41,024 bases of DNA. Origin: Anaerolineae bacterium (GTDB lineage Bacteria > Chloroflexota > Anaerolineae > Fen-1058). The stretch lies in contig PMCF01000305.1 of the NCBI GenBank assembly GCA_003154115.1, positions 222 through 41,245 of the forward strand, in the 5' to 3' direction. Position 1 is the stretch's first letter, and each line of letters starts with the position of its first letter. Made by a program: the position numbers and the translations under genes. Shown in pieces: positions 33,948-41,024 of the stretch. The notes under the pieces were generated by a model. The model worked only from the letters and a program-made list of their open reading frames with translations. It ran no database searches and was not told the DNA's origin.

Positions 33948-34151
33948 ATCTCTTGTCTCCTTTACAAAGCTGTTACCACGATAACATCCGACTCATACTG
34001 TCCACTGCAGCGTAAAACACTTTCCAGGAAACGCACGACCGACCAGACACCCCACCTCTTGTATGAGTTACGGGTGCAATGCGAGGCAAACGTTCATCTC
34101 CTTGAGAATTTCGGTTGGCACCCAGTCACCCCGGGCTCGCTCAACCCTGCT

Positions 34152-35690
34152 TCAAAGGTTGCGCAATTTCCCAATGAAGAACCGTAGAAACAACGTACCT
34201 ACCGCCACTGTCACGCCCGCGCGCAGCATGCCCGGCAGAATCGTCCCGTAGAAACCCTCATACGACACAGTGACCAATAAGGCATAGTATAGCCCGGCGC
34301 GCCATGCGGTAGTGGGTTGTCTGGCGACCAGTTGATAGATGGCCGCGAATACGACGCCAAGAATTGCCATTCCAACGGGAACGCCTACCGGGCCGAAGTT
34401 TCTCAGCAAATCACCGAACGGTGTGATCGCATAAGAGGTGTCTGGCCGATTGAAGTACAAAGCAGCAACTGCGCGAGTATCCGAAATAACCGGCTTTTCG
34501 GGCCAGACAAAGCGCGGAATAAACCCTGTCAGCGTGTACATCATGATGTTATTAGCCAGACCGTACTGCTCTTCTAACGGCGCTAACCGTTCGTATTTTG
34601 AAACAATGACACCCAGGTGGGTGATGATCTCCATGCGCTGGAAAAAACTCTCCGCGCCACTCGCGAGAGAATCTCCTAAGTCGCTCGCGAAGAGCGCGCC
34701 GGTTGCGTCAGAAACGAAACCGGCATAGTCTGCAACGTCAACTGTGCTCTCTGAGCCTTTGAGACCTCGGAAGGTATTCCCATAAGACACGCCAAGAACA
34801 ATTAGAGGGACTGCAATCACGGCAACCACTATCGCGTAGCGCAAGCGTAACCGGCGTCCGGCTAGAAAATACACCGCCAAGACAACGAAGACTTGCTCAA
34901 ACACACCACCCTTGCCCCCGCTCAACAACGCATTAAGGCCCCCGTAGGCAATCAGAATAATGATGACCAGCCAGTGTACGGGCGTGCGCCGCCGCGCGCG
35001 AAAAATGGTGAACCACAACACCAGTTGAGCAAAACCGCCTACCGCACTCAAACTCGTTAGCGTTTGCCCCCACAGCGAAGGGCTTTCCGTCAGTTGGTAA
35101 CCCACGGATCCGGCCTGCAATCCAGCCAGTGTCCCTACCTGGCCAATCGCCAGGAGTAGCAACGCGGGTACCCAAACCTCTTCAAACGACCAATCCCCCG
35201 CGGGCACTTTGGCGAACACCTTTCGCCCGATTCGGGGTCCAATGGGCAAGGCAAACCCCACCGCCAATCCTGCCAGGCCTAACGCTACATAGATCAGCGC
35301 CAGCGGCAAATAAAATTGAGGGTCAGAGATTAATGAATAGGCGTACGTGTCGTGCATATTGAGCGCAATCGCAATCGGCCCAATCACAAACTCGGGAATA
35401 ACAGACCGTACCACGCCATAGACCAATGGATGGTAAAACACCAGGCGACGCTTATAGTACAGATAAACAGCCGGCGTCAAAGCAATCACCGCCACTAGCG
35501 CCATCCAGGGCAATAGGTAAAAGCCGAGCACACCATTGGACTGCCCCCCAAACCCTAGCCCGAGCAAAAGCAACGCGGTTCCACAGAGAATCAATCCTAC
35601 TGCAAGTAGACCGGTGCGCTGCGGTTGCAGTTGCCGGGCTGAAGGGACGACTGACTCTTGTTCGGCAGTCAGGATCGAGTTAACGCCCAT
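34152..35690 (-). CDS. O-antigen polymerase-like (Wzy) membrane protein
   Basis: The 512-residue protein is highly hydrophobic with roughly 10-12 predicted membrane spans, beginning after a short polar head. It has the long periplasmic loop region between spans (SYGNTFRGLKGSESTVDVADYAG through ITPFGDLLRNFGPVGV) that is typical of oligosaccharide repeat-unit polymerases. Sequence identity to named Wzy proteins cannot be judged by eye, as is usual for this fast-evolving family. The start follows AGGAGGG. Its expected role is to join lipid-linked repeat units outside the membrane. Confidence 0.8.
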   Translation of the reverse strand: MGVNSILTAEQESVVPSARQLQPQRTGLLAVGLILCGTALLLLGLGFGGQSNGVLGFYLLPWMALVAVIALTPAVYLYYKRRLVFYHPLVYGVVRSVIPEFVIGPIAIALNMHDTYAYSLISDPQFYLPLALIYVALGLAGLAVGFALPIGPRIGRKVFAKVPAGDWSFEEVWVPALLLLAIGQVGTLAGLQAGSVGYQLTESPSLWGQTLTSLSAVGGFAQLVLWFTIFRARRRTPVHWLVIIILIAYGGLNALLSGGKGGVFEQVFVVLAVYFLAGRRLRLRYAIVVAVIAVPLIVLGVSYGNTFRGLKGSESTVDVADYAGFVSDATGALFASDLGDSLASGAESFFQRMEIITHLGVIVSKYERLAPLEEQYGLANNIMMYTLTGFIPRFVWPEKPVISDTRAVAALYFNRPDTSYAITPFGDLLRNFGPVGVPVGMAILGVVFAAIYQLVARQPTTAWRAGLYYALLVTVSYEGFYGTILPGMLRAGVTVAVGTLFLRFFIGKLRNL

Positions 35691-35779
35691 TGATGTTGCC
35701 CTCCTGGGAATCCGGCAAGGATAACGGAATCAGAAAAACAGAGATCGACATTGCCATTTTTCCCTTCACCGGTCAACTG

Positions 35780-37105
35780 TTAAGGATTCGATTGCAGTGA
35801 TGCTTCGTAGGCGATACGACAACGGGTGGGAGCGTCGGGCGGCGCAAGTGGCACAAAAAGTAAATCATCTGCTGATACCCAGCCTGGCGCAGTCCAATCA
35901 AGCACCAGGATTTGTACGCCCTGGGCGTCAAGCGGAACGGAAACAACACTGGCAAAATGTAACCAATTGAAATTTCCACCATAAAGACCACCGAACATCC
36001 AGCGCTGATCAGCCGCTGAGAGCAATTCCTGTCCTTCGCGAGTTTGCCAGACACGTCCAAAGACAGGCCAACCCTGATCACTCGCTAACCAGCCCGCCTG
36101 CAAATAGTAGCAACCTTCTTCGACAGGGTACGGTCCGTAGCTCAAACTTCTTGGGGTGGATGTTGGATCCTCCAGGAGCTTCGACACCTGCGTCGCATCG
36201 CCTCTTTCGGTAGACCATTCAATCCGCGCATTCGCTTGAGACGGCTGTTCCGATGTTACGCCAGGCAAACCTGTCTGTGACCATTCAAATCCCGAATTGG
36301 GCACAAAATTCAATAGCGAGACACATTGCACCCAATAGTTGCCCACAGCACGCCAGGCAGCGGGTGGTTTTTCTCCGGGTTGAACAGGTTGCCAGTATAG
36401 CAAAGCAGCAAACACCGATCCATTTTCGAGAGATTTTTGATCTGGCGAGAAACCGGCCAGCAGCCAGGCCGATCCGACCGGCTGCGGTTCATCTACCCAG
36501 CGACCTTCTGAAACCTGCCCCAAAAGATATTGGGGCGTCATCGGCAGAGACACCTGCCGATCCTGGCACCAGCGCCAAGTCTCCTGGGTGTCAGTCAATT
36601 GGGCTAACGGTGATGCTAACGAGACACCTATCACGCCATCCCCGTTGGCAAGCGACTGCCTAAAAAAAACGCGCGCCTCGTCAGACCTGCCATCTTTTTG
36701 CGCGGCAAATCCGCGCAAGGCGTCGAAATCAGATCGCCACGCCGCTGCTCCTCGAATGATATCGTGCGTACAAAAAGCCTCAAGATCGGAGGCATGTTCC
36801 CAATCCATTTTCGCCAAACTCGCGCGCAGCAACAAGCAAGGCAGCCGGCTGGAATTATTGGATCGCCCTAGCGTTTGGTCTACTCCGGATAGTGCCGCTG
36901 CCAGGTGCTGTTGGCTAGTGACGTCTGTCGGATGGTGAAATCCGACCGGATGTGGCGTTAAGGCCATCGTCAAATGTAATGCGACATAGTTGGCAAAAGC
37001 CATATCAGGAAGGCAGCTCGCACCTCGCCAGAAAAGCATGAATACCGAGAGGACGATAGCAAAATACATCGTAGGAACGGAACTATGGCTAGTCAATTTT
37101 TTCAT
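35780..37105 (-). CDS. Anchored extracellular protein with jelly-roll-like domain, unknown
   Basis: The product (about 441 residues from ATG 37105, which overlaps the GT2 stop) has an N-terminal membrane helix (MYFAIVLSVFMLFWRGA). A region resembling helical repeats (residues about 80-190) follows, then a C-terminal domain starting NFVPNSGFEW and ending VQILVLDWTAPGWVSADDLLFVPL. The NFVPN/NSGFE opening is the usual start of carbohydrate-binding jelly-roll domains (CBM4/9-like). It sits beside the polymerase-like gene and may assist chain handling or attachment outside the cell. Function is inferred only from position and fold hints. Confidence 0.72.
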   Translation of the reverse strand: MKKLTSHSSVPTMYFAIVLSVFMLFWRGASCLPDMAFANYVALHLTMALTPHPVGFHHPTDVTSQQHLAAALSGVDQTLGRSNNSSRLPCLLLRASLAKMDWEHASDLEAFCTHDIIRGAAAWRSDFDALRGFAAQKDGRSDEARVFFRQSLANGDGVIGVSLASPLAQLTDTQETWRWCQDRQVSLPMTPQYLLGQVSEGRWVDEPQPVGSAWLLAGFSPDQKSLENGSVFAALLYWQPVQPGEKPPAAWRAVGNYWVQCVSLLNFVPNSGFEWSQTGLPGVTSEQPSQANARIEWSTERGDATQVSKLLEDPTSTPRSLSYGPYPVEEGCYYLQAGWLASDQGWPVFGRVWQTREGQELLSAADQRWMFGGLYGGNFNWLHFASVVSVPLDAQGVQILVLDWTAPGWVSADDLLFVPLAPPDAPTRCRIAYEASLQSNP

Positions 37106-38022
37106 GGCTTCTCGCCAAGATAATTCTGCGGGTCCGGCCAATCGGGCCACGAACCACCCAGCCGCATCATCCTAAGCACACGTCGCACCGAAGCAATACT
37201 GAATCCCGCTAACCCCAACCAGCGAGAAGGTGCGGAATACCATTCTGCGTAAAAGGACTGCAACAAATTGCGACGCCGACTTCGATCCCAGAACAATTCA
37301 CGCACCAGCTCACGTTTGGAGAGGGTGCGTATTGACGGAGTCAGTATATTGGGCTGACACCAAACATAGGCGCCAGGCTCTATGAGCAATTTCCACCCGG
37401 CTCGACGCATCCGTGGAGTATACTCCGCGTCGCCAAAGCCGTATGGGAAAGCCTTTTCATTCATAAGCCCTAATTGCCTGATTGCTTCAACAGGATATAA
37501 CACGCAATTTCCGACAATGATCTCAACTTCCCACGGTTGCCGGGGAACAGTCCAAACAGTCAACTGACGCGGCTGCCGCCAACCTCCATACCAGGTATCC
37601 CAGCGCGCGCCCACCTGAAACACTTTGTGAGGTTGATCCCACAGCAGCAGCAGGGGACCGACTACTGATCGAGGATGATTTTCTGCGCAGCGCACCAAAC
37701 GCTGCAAAAATTGGTCGTGGAAGATCGAGTCGTCGTTGATGGCCAGGATATAATCAGGCTCCCGGTGCAGCGCTGCTTGAATGCCACGATTGGTTCCAGC
37801 GGTGTACCAGAGATTTCCATCCCCTGGCGCTAGTTGCACTTCCGGGAACTGTTCGCGAATCGCATCGCTCGTGCCGTCTGTCGAACCGTCATCCACGACG
37901 ATGATATGGACTTGCAAGCCTCTACAGTCAATACGCGAGAGGCTTCGCAGACATTGTAAAGTGATAGACTTGCGATTGTAGACCGGCATCACTATCTCGA
38001 CATGAATCATCTGATCGCTCAC
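37102..38022 (-). CDS. GT2-family glycosyltransferase
   Basis: The 306-residue protein has the GT-A core: VMPVYNRKSITLQCL, VDDGSTDGTSDAI, and NDDSIFHDQFL as the metal-binding Asp motif. FGDAEYTPRMRRAG follows. The start is a GTG at 38022 overlapping the upstream stop (GTGA); the paralogous fragment at 39019 starts at the same position relative to IHVE, which supports this choice over the ATG 12 bases later. Sugars not known. Confidence 0.92.
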   Translation of the reverse strand: MSDQMIHVEIVMPVYNRKSITLQCLRSLSRIDCRGLQVHIIVVDDGSTDGTSDAIREQFPEVQLAPGDGNLWYTAGTNRGIQAALHREPDYILAINDDSIFHDQFLQRLVRCAENHPRSVVGPLLLLWDQPHKVFQVGARWDTWYGGWRQPRQLTVWTVPRQPWEVEIIVGNCVLYPVEAIRQLGLMNEKAFPYGFGDAEYTPRMRRAGWKLLIEPGAYVWCQPNILTPSIRTLSKRELVRELFWDRSRRRNLLQSFYAEWYSAPSRWLGLAGFSIASVRRVLRMMRLGGSWPDWPDPQNYLGEKP

Positions 38023-38696
38023 GCCACAGACTCCTCTGCCAGAGCGCATTCTGCAATAATTCCATCAGCTAACTGTGGCGAAAGCCGGACGCACACATCA
38101 TTGATCCAGTTGATATAAAAGCGGTTGTGCGGGCGATGCTCAAAGCCAATATCATAAAATAAAAAGCGTTTAACGGAAAGATTCGCACGCGATACAAGGT
38201 GATGAAGGGTCGAGTACGAATAGTACGCCACGTGATCCGGATGCACAGGTTCCATCTTGCCGCCGCGTCCTCGCAGCGCGTAAATGAACATCCGCATACC
38301 GCAGTAAGCGTTGATTGTAGTGATCACCAATGTACTATCAGTCCTCATGAAGCGCTGGATCGCATGTAGGAACAACCCTGGGTTGGACAGATGTTCAATC
38401 ATTTCACCCGCCAGGATGACATCGAACTGCTTCTCCAAATCTAGCGTCTCCAGACGTTCTAGATCAACGCGCCGAAGATTGGAGACGCCGCTCTGGGCAA
38501 GTACGTCCAATCCGGCCTGATCGTAATCAAACCCCCATATCTCGCGCGCGACACCCTGCAGTTCAAGGTGCAGCAAACTGCCCAACTTCAACCGCCAGTT
38601 TGTATATGGCCAATCAGTGCAACCGAGATGTAGAACTGTTTTACCACGACAGGCTTGCTTCAAGTATTCGACCCGCTGAACTAATGGAATGCGCAT
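38019..38696 (-). CDS. Class I SAM-dependent methyltransferase
   Basis: The 225-residue product contains VLHLGCTDWPYTNWR, GFDYDQAGLDVL, FDVILAGEMIEHLSNP and a Met/Tyr-rich tail, a Methyltransf_23-like enzyme. The start codon MRIPLVQ lies in a 110-bp segment that is repeated before the gene at 40693, where the encoded protein also starts MRIP. A glycan or methyl-ester target is likely. Confidence 0.88.
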   Translation of the reverse strand: MRIPLVQRVEYLKQACRGKTVLHLGCTDWPYTNWRLKLGSLLHLELQGVAREIWGFDYDQAGLDVLAQSGVSNLRRVDLERLETLDLEKQFDVILAGEMIEHLSNPGLFLHAIQRFMRTDSTLVITTINAYCGMRMFIYALRGRGGKMEPVHPDHVAYYSYSTLHHLVSRANLSVKRFLFYDIGFEHRPHNRFYINWINDVCVRLSPQLADGIIAECALAEESVA

Positions 38697-38796
38697 TGAT
38701 CCTCTTATAGTAAATGTTTTGAGGCAAGCGCATGCGTAGCAGACGCACGCCGGTCTCGATAATGTTCAGCCGGAATACAAAGGACATTGGCTCCAG
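38683..38796. repeat. 110-bp duplicated segment, copy 1
   Basis: This stretch covers the 3' end of a FkbM-like gene (ASATHALASKHLL), a short spacer and the first codons of a methyltransferase (MRIP). It is about 85% identical by eye to 40681-40795. It marks a duplication or recombination boundary. Confidence 0.8.
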
Positions 38797-39019
38797 CGGT
38801 ATACCATAGATTTCCATCCCCTGGCACAAGCTGCACTTCCGGGAACTGTTCGCGAATCGCATCGCTCGCGCCGTCTGTCGAACCGTCATCCACGATGATG
38901 ATATGGACTTCCAACCCTGTGCGATCAATACGCGACAGGCTACGCAGGCACTGGAGCGTGATCGCCTTGTGATTACGAACAGGCGCAACGACTTCGACGT
39001 GGATGCATCTATTGCTCAT
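38705..39019 (-). pseudogene. Chimeric remnant: GT2 N-terminus fused to FkbM C-terminus
   Basis: Residues 1 to about 77 (IHVEVVAPVRNHKAITLQCL through GDGNLWYTAG) duplicate the start of the GT2 protein at 38022. From GANVLCIPAEHYRDRRASAT to the stop the product instead matches the tail of the FkbM methyltransferase ending at 40704. The join lies at a shared CTGGAGCYAATG. The product lacks the GT2 acceptor region and the FkbM core, so it is most likely nonfunctional. Confidence 0.85.
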
Positions 39020-39083
39020 GCAAACTCTCCGGCCAAGTATTGTCCAGCACTCAAGATTCTCTGGATCGGAACGGACTTCCTCT

Positions 39084-39878
39084 CTACTTTACAAAATGAA
39101 TGATTGGATCTCTAAGGGAAGTACCCACATCCGGGCTAATCACGGTATAGCCCAATTCCTGCAACATTGAGCAGGTTTCTCTAATCCCCGCGTGGTACCA
39201 ACGTCCTGGCCTCGGAGTATTATCTTCTGCTTTACTCACAAGTTCCGGCGGCTTGGACGGATTCAACAGCTTGTAGACCCAGTAGAGCACCTTGTTCCGT
39301 TTTCCCCAGAAAACCGGACGTAAAATCCTCAAACTTTCAGCCTGTATGGCTTGATTGTATTTGTCATAGTCGGCAACCATAATAAATCCATGCGCACCAG
39401 GTTTTAGCTTTGCATGCAGATTCTTCATATACTCCCGGATCCCCGCAAATGATATGTGGCAGAAACACCCAAAAGAAAACATGTAGTCGAAATGATTCTC
39501 GGGCAGCATGCTGCAACTGAAATCGGATACCTGAAAATAGTGAACATCCTTGTGCGCACCAACATAGAGATCAAACTGGTTATACTCTCTGGATAACGCG
39601 TCCAAACACCAAATCTCCTTTGCACCCAATTCCACAAAAGCTTTGGTCCAGGCACCTCTTCCCGGTCCGATCTCCACAACCGATGCATGAGGAGTAATGT
39701 ATGGCTTGATACATGCGAGATACGTCGCATGGAGCACACTCATATAGCCAATTGCACCATATGAGGACTGGCCAACGGGGTCTAGCGGATCCCCTTCATA
39801 GTATCCTCCTCGCCATACTCCATTGAACAGGCGTAATTCATGTTCCAGCCTAAGGTCAAGATCGGTTGTTGCTCCCAT
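39084..39878 (-). CDS. Class I SAM-dependent methyltransferase
   Basis: The 264-residue product starts at ATG 39878 after a strong AAGGAG; an ATG 27 bases earlier lies inside the previous gene. It has VVEIGPGRGAWTKAF (motif I), LDALSREYNQF, and FDYMFSFGCFCHISF. It is probably a glycan or lipid-intermediate methyltransferase; target unknown. It follows another methyltransferase gene by 11 bases. Confidence 0.88.
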   Translation of the reverse strand: MGATTDLDLRLEHELRLFNGVWRGGYYEGDPLDPVGQSSYGAIGYMSVLHATYLACIKPYITPHASVVEIGPGRGAWTKAFVELGAKEIWCLDALSREYNQFDLYVGAHKDVHYFQVSDFSCSMLPENHFDYMFSFGCFCHISFAGIREYMKNLHAKLKPGAHGFIMVADYDKYNQAIQAESLRILRPVFWGKRNKVLYWVYKLLNPSKPPELVSKAEDNTPRPGRWYHAGIRETCSMLQELGYTVISPDVGTSLRDPIIHFVK

Positions 39879-39889
39879 CAATCCACTCC

Positions 39890-40693
39890 TTAAGGGTCGT
39901 AGCAATTATCCGGATAAAGCCCGACCGCGCGCCAGTTCACAGCCGGATCAGCGATGTGTTGAGGGGGGTCGATCTTCCCTCGCCAGGCGATTCCCAACCC
40001 CACAGCAGTTTGCAGAAAAGTTACCTGCCAACCGCATTGCGCTAAATTGGACATGGCCTCATAAACATTCTCGTTGATTGTGTCGTGGCACATGATAGCG
40101 CAGTCAGGCTCGCAATAGTTCAAGACCGCCGATATGTCCCGCCGAGGCGCATCGCCAGCGTGGTCACCGTCAATAAAACAGAACGTCCAACGGTGGCCCT
40201 TTTGGCCGAGCACATGTACGTCCTCGGGACTGAGGCCCTTAACCAGGTTGACTCTCTCTGCAACACCAGCCGCCTGAAGAGCGTAACGGACTGTGTCAGC
40301 CTGCATACCGGAACCTAGACCTGGATCGATGACGTCCAGATGAATGTCGCTCAATGCTAGACATACCGTCGACCATCCCATCCAGCACCCAATCTCGAGA
40401 CCAAGTCCGTGCGAGAACCTCTTTGCCACATTCATTAGAACTGTGCTTTCATCCCATGTCACAAAGCCCACACCGGGCTGACGTTTATCCTCGCGTGAAA
40501 TGTGTGGAACGCGAGGATTAAACGACATCACTTGGTGAACACTGGGGAAGTACCGTTCGATGTCTCCGGGTAGATCGCCCAACCCTGGCGAGCAGTAATC
40601 ATGCGCCGAGAGTTGACCCAAACCAAGTAGTGGATGGCGCGTCCAAAGGCGTAATACCCGAGACCAACCTTGTAGACCAAATGGAATGCGCAT
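39890..40693 (-). CDS. Class I SAM-dependent methyltransferase (Methyltransf_24-like)
   Basis: The 267-residue product starts at ATG 40693 after GAGAGGAG. It has GLEIGCWMGWSTVCLAL, DVIDPGLGSGMQADTV, FCFIDGDHAGDAPRRDI and MCHDTINENVY, the pattern of Methyltransf_24 and cephalosporin-hydroxylase-like proteins, which bind SAM and a metal at the Asp/His cluster. The substrate is probably a sugar. The longer open frame upstream lies in the FkbM gene. Confidence 0.88.
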   Translation of the reverse strand: MRIPFGLQGWSRVLRLWTRHPLLGLGQLSAHDYCSPGLGDLPGDIERYFPSVHQVMSFNPRVPHISREDKRQPGVGFVTWDESTVLMNVAKRFSHGLGLEIGCWMGWSTVCLALSDIHLDVIDPGLGSGMQADTVRYALQAAGVAERVNLVKGLSPEDVHVLGQKGHRWTFCFIDGDHAGDAPRRDISAVLNYCEPDCAIMCHDTINENVYEAMSNLAQCGWQVTFLQTAVGLGIAWRGKIDPPQHIADPAVNWRAVGLYPDNCYDP

Positions 40694-40795
40694 TGATCTC
40701 CTCTCATAGTGAATGTTTTGAGGCAAGCGCGCGCGTAGCAGACGCAAGCCGGTCTCGATAATGTAGAGCCGGGACACACAGGACATTAGCTCCAG
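40681..40795. repeat. 110-bp duplicated segment, copy 2
   Basis: This is the counterpart of 38683-38796. Here it spans the FkbM 3' end, the spacer and the start of the Methyltransf_24-like gene, so it is likely the parent arrangement. Confidence 0.8.
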
Positions 40796-41024
40796 GATCT
40801 TCTTGGGCAAAACTTTGGAAAGGCATCAACGCTCCGGTCAATTCATCTATCCTGTAGAATTCATAATCCGCTTGTGCTTTCATATGGACGATGAGATCAT
40901 TCGGCAAGTGACCGAACGAGGTCGACGTTCCTTTTGACATTTCCATGATCCAAATTGGGGGAATAGCTTGCCGAAAAAGTCCCTGGGCTCCTCGGAGCAC
41001 TTGCAGTTCCGCGCCCTCCACATC
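40704..41024 (-). CDS. FkbM-family methyltransferase, C-terminal part (start beyond window)
   Basis: The 106 visible residues begin with DVEGAELQVLRGAQ, the conserved acidic signature near the end of the FkbM SAM domain, followed by IPPIWIMEMSKG and ending ASATRALASKHSL. FkbM enzymes O-methylate hydroxyls of sugars or polyketides. The N-terminal SAM-binding half lies outside the window. Confidence 0.88.
   Translation of the reverse strand, partial: DVEGAELQVLRGAQGLFRQAIPPIWIMEMSKGTSTSFGHLPNDLIVHMKAQADYEFYRIDELTGALMPFQSFAQEDPGANVLCVPALHYRDRLASATRALASKHSL

Noticed and set aside
40704-41024. Complete small FkbM-like gene starting at 41021
   Set aside because: The apparent GTG is in the middle of the DVEGAEL motif, so the gene simply continues beyond the window.

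Overview
The window looks like chromosomal DNA of a GC-rich, free-living bacterium, most likely of the Chloroflexota (Anaerolineae-like). This rests on gene content (paired FHA-domain genes, a multi-FKBP lipoprotein, a LacI/sugar-ABC unit, many small toxin-antitoxin-like pairs, a glycosyltransferase/methyltransferase cluster) and on the abundance of short intergenic repeats. It is inference from style, not from a marker gene. No rRNA or tRNA gene was seen; the only RNA gene is tmRNA.

Region 1 (1-2.9 kb): a sugar ABC substrate-binding lipoprotein (cut by the window edge) lies behind its LacI-type regulator. Three LacI-type operators lie upstream, followed by ssrA (tmRNA) with a readable tag and a terminator. 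Region 2 (3-11.7 kb) is housekeeping. selD is itself a selenoprotein gene (in-frame UGA followed by a SECIS-like hairpin). It is followed by two FHA proteins, an SDR enzyme, a decayed DUF4258/YgiT toxin-antitoxin-like pair, ligA, rlmI and a NUDIX hydrolase. Region 3 (11.8-20.4 kb) holds an antitoxin with a truncated RelE-like toxin, a MocA-like nucleotidyltransferase, a triple-FKBP lipoprotein, a histidine phosphatase, a DUF433/DUF5615 pair, a DegT aminotransferase with a nucleotidyltransferase, and an AbiEii-like module lying between a degT fragment and a full degT.

Region 4 (20.4-41 kb) is one long minus-strand surface-polysaccharide cluster. It contains the complete UDP-L-FucNAc pathway (CapE-CapF-CapG/WecB type), a PglC-like initiating phosphoglycosyltransferase, a WbuB-like transferase, two further GT4 and one GT2 transferases, AsnB, an O-antigen-polymerase-like membrane protein, several methyltransferases including a FkbM type, a second DegT aminotransferase and two GNAT/FemAB-like acyltransferases. 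Together they would build, decorate and polymerise an amino-sugar-containing glycan.

The most unusual signal is a set of short dispersed repeats that sit in reading frame inside conserved genes (ligA, mocA, degT and a degT fragment) and also abut start codons. One case can be compared directly with an uninserted copy in this window. They behave like the Rickettsia palindromic elements but are different sequences. A 235-bp MITE-like element with 27-bp terminal inverted repeats and a four-helix-bundle gene remnant flanked by inverted repeats add to the picture of a repeat-rich genome.
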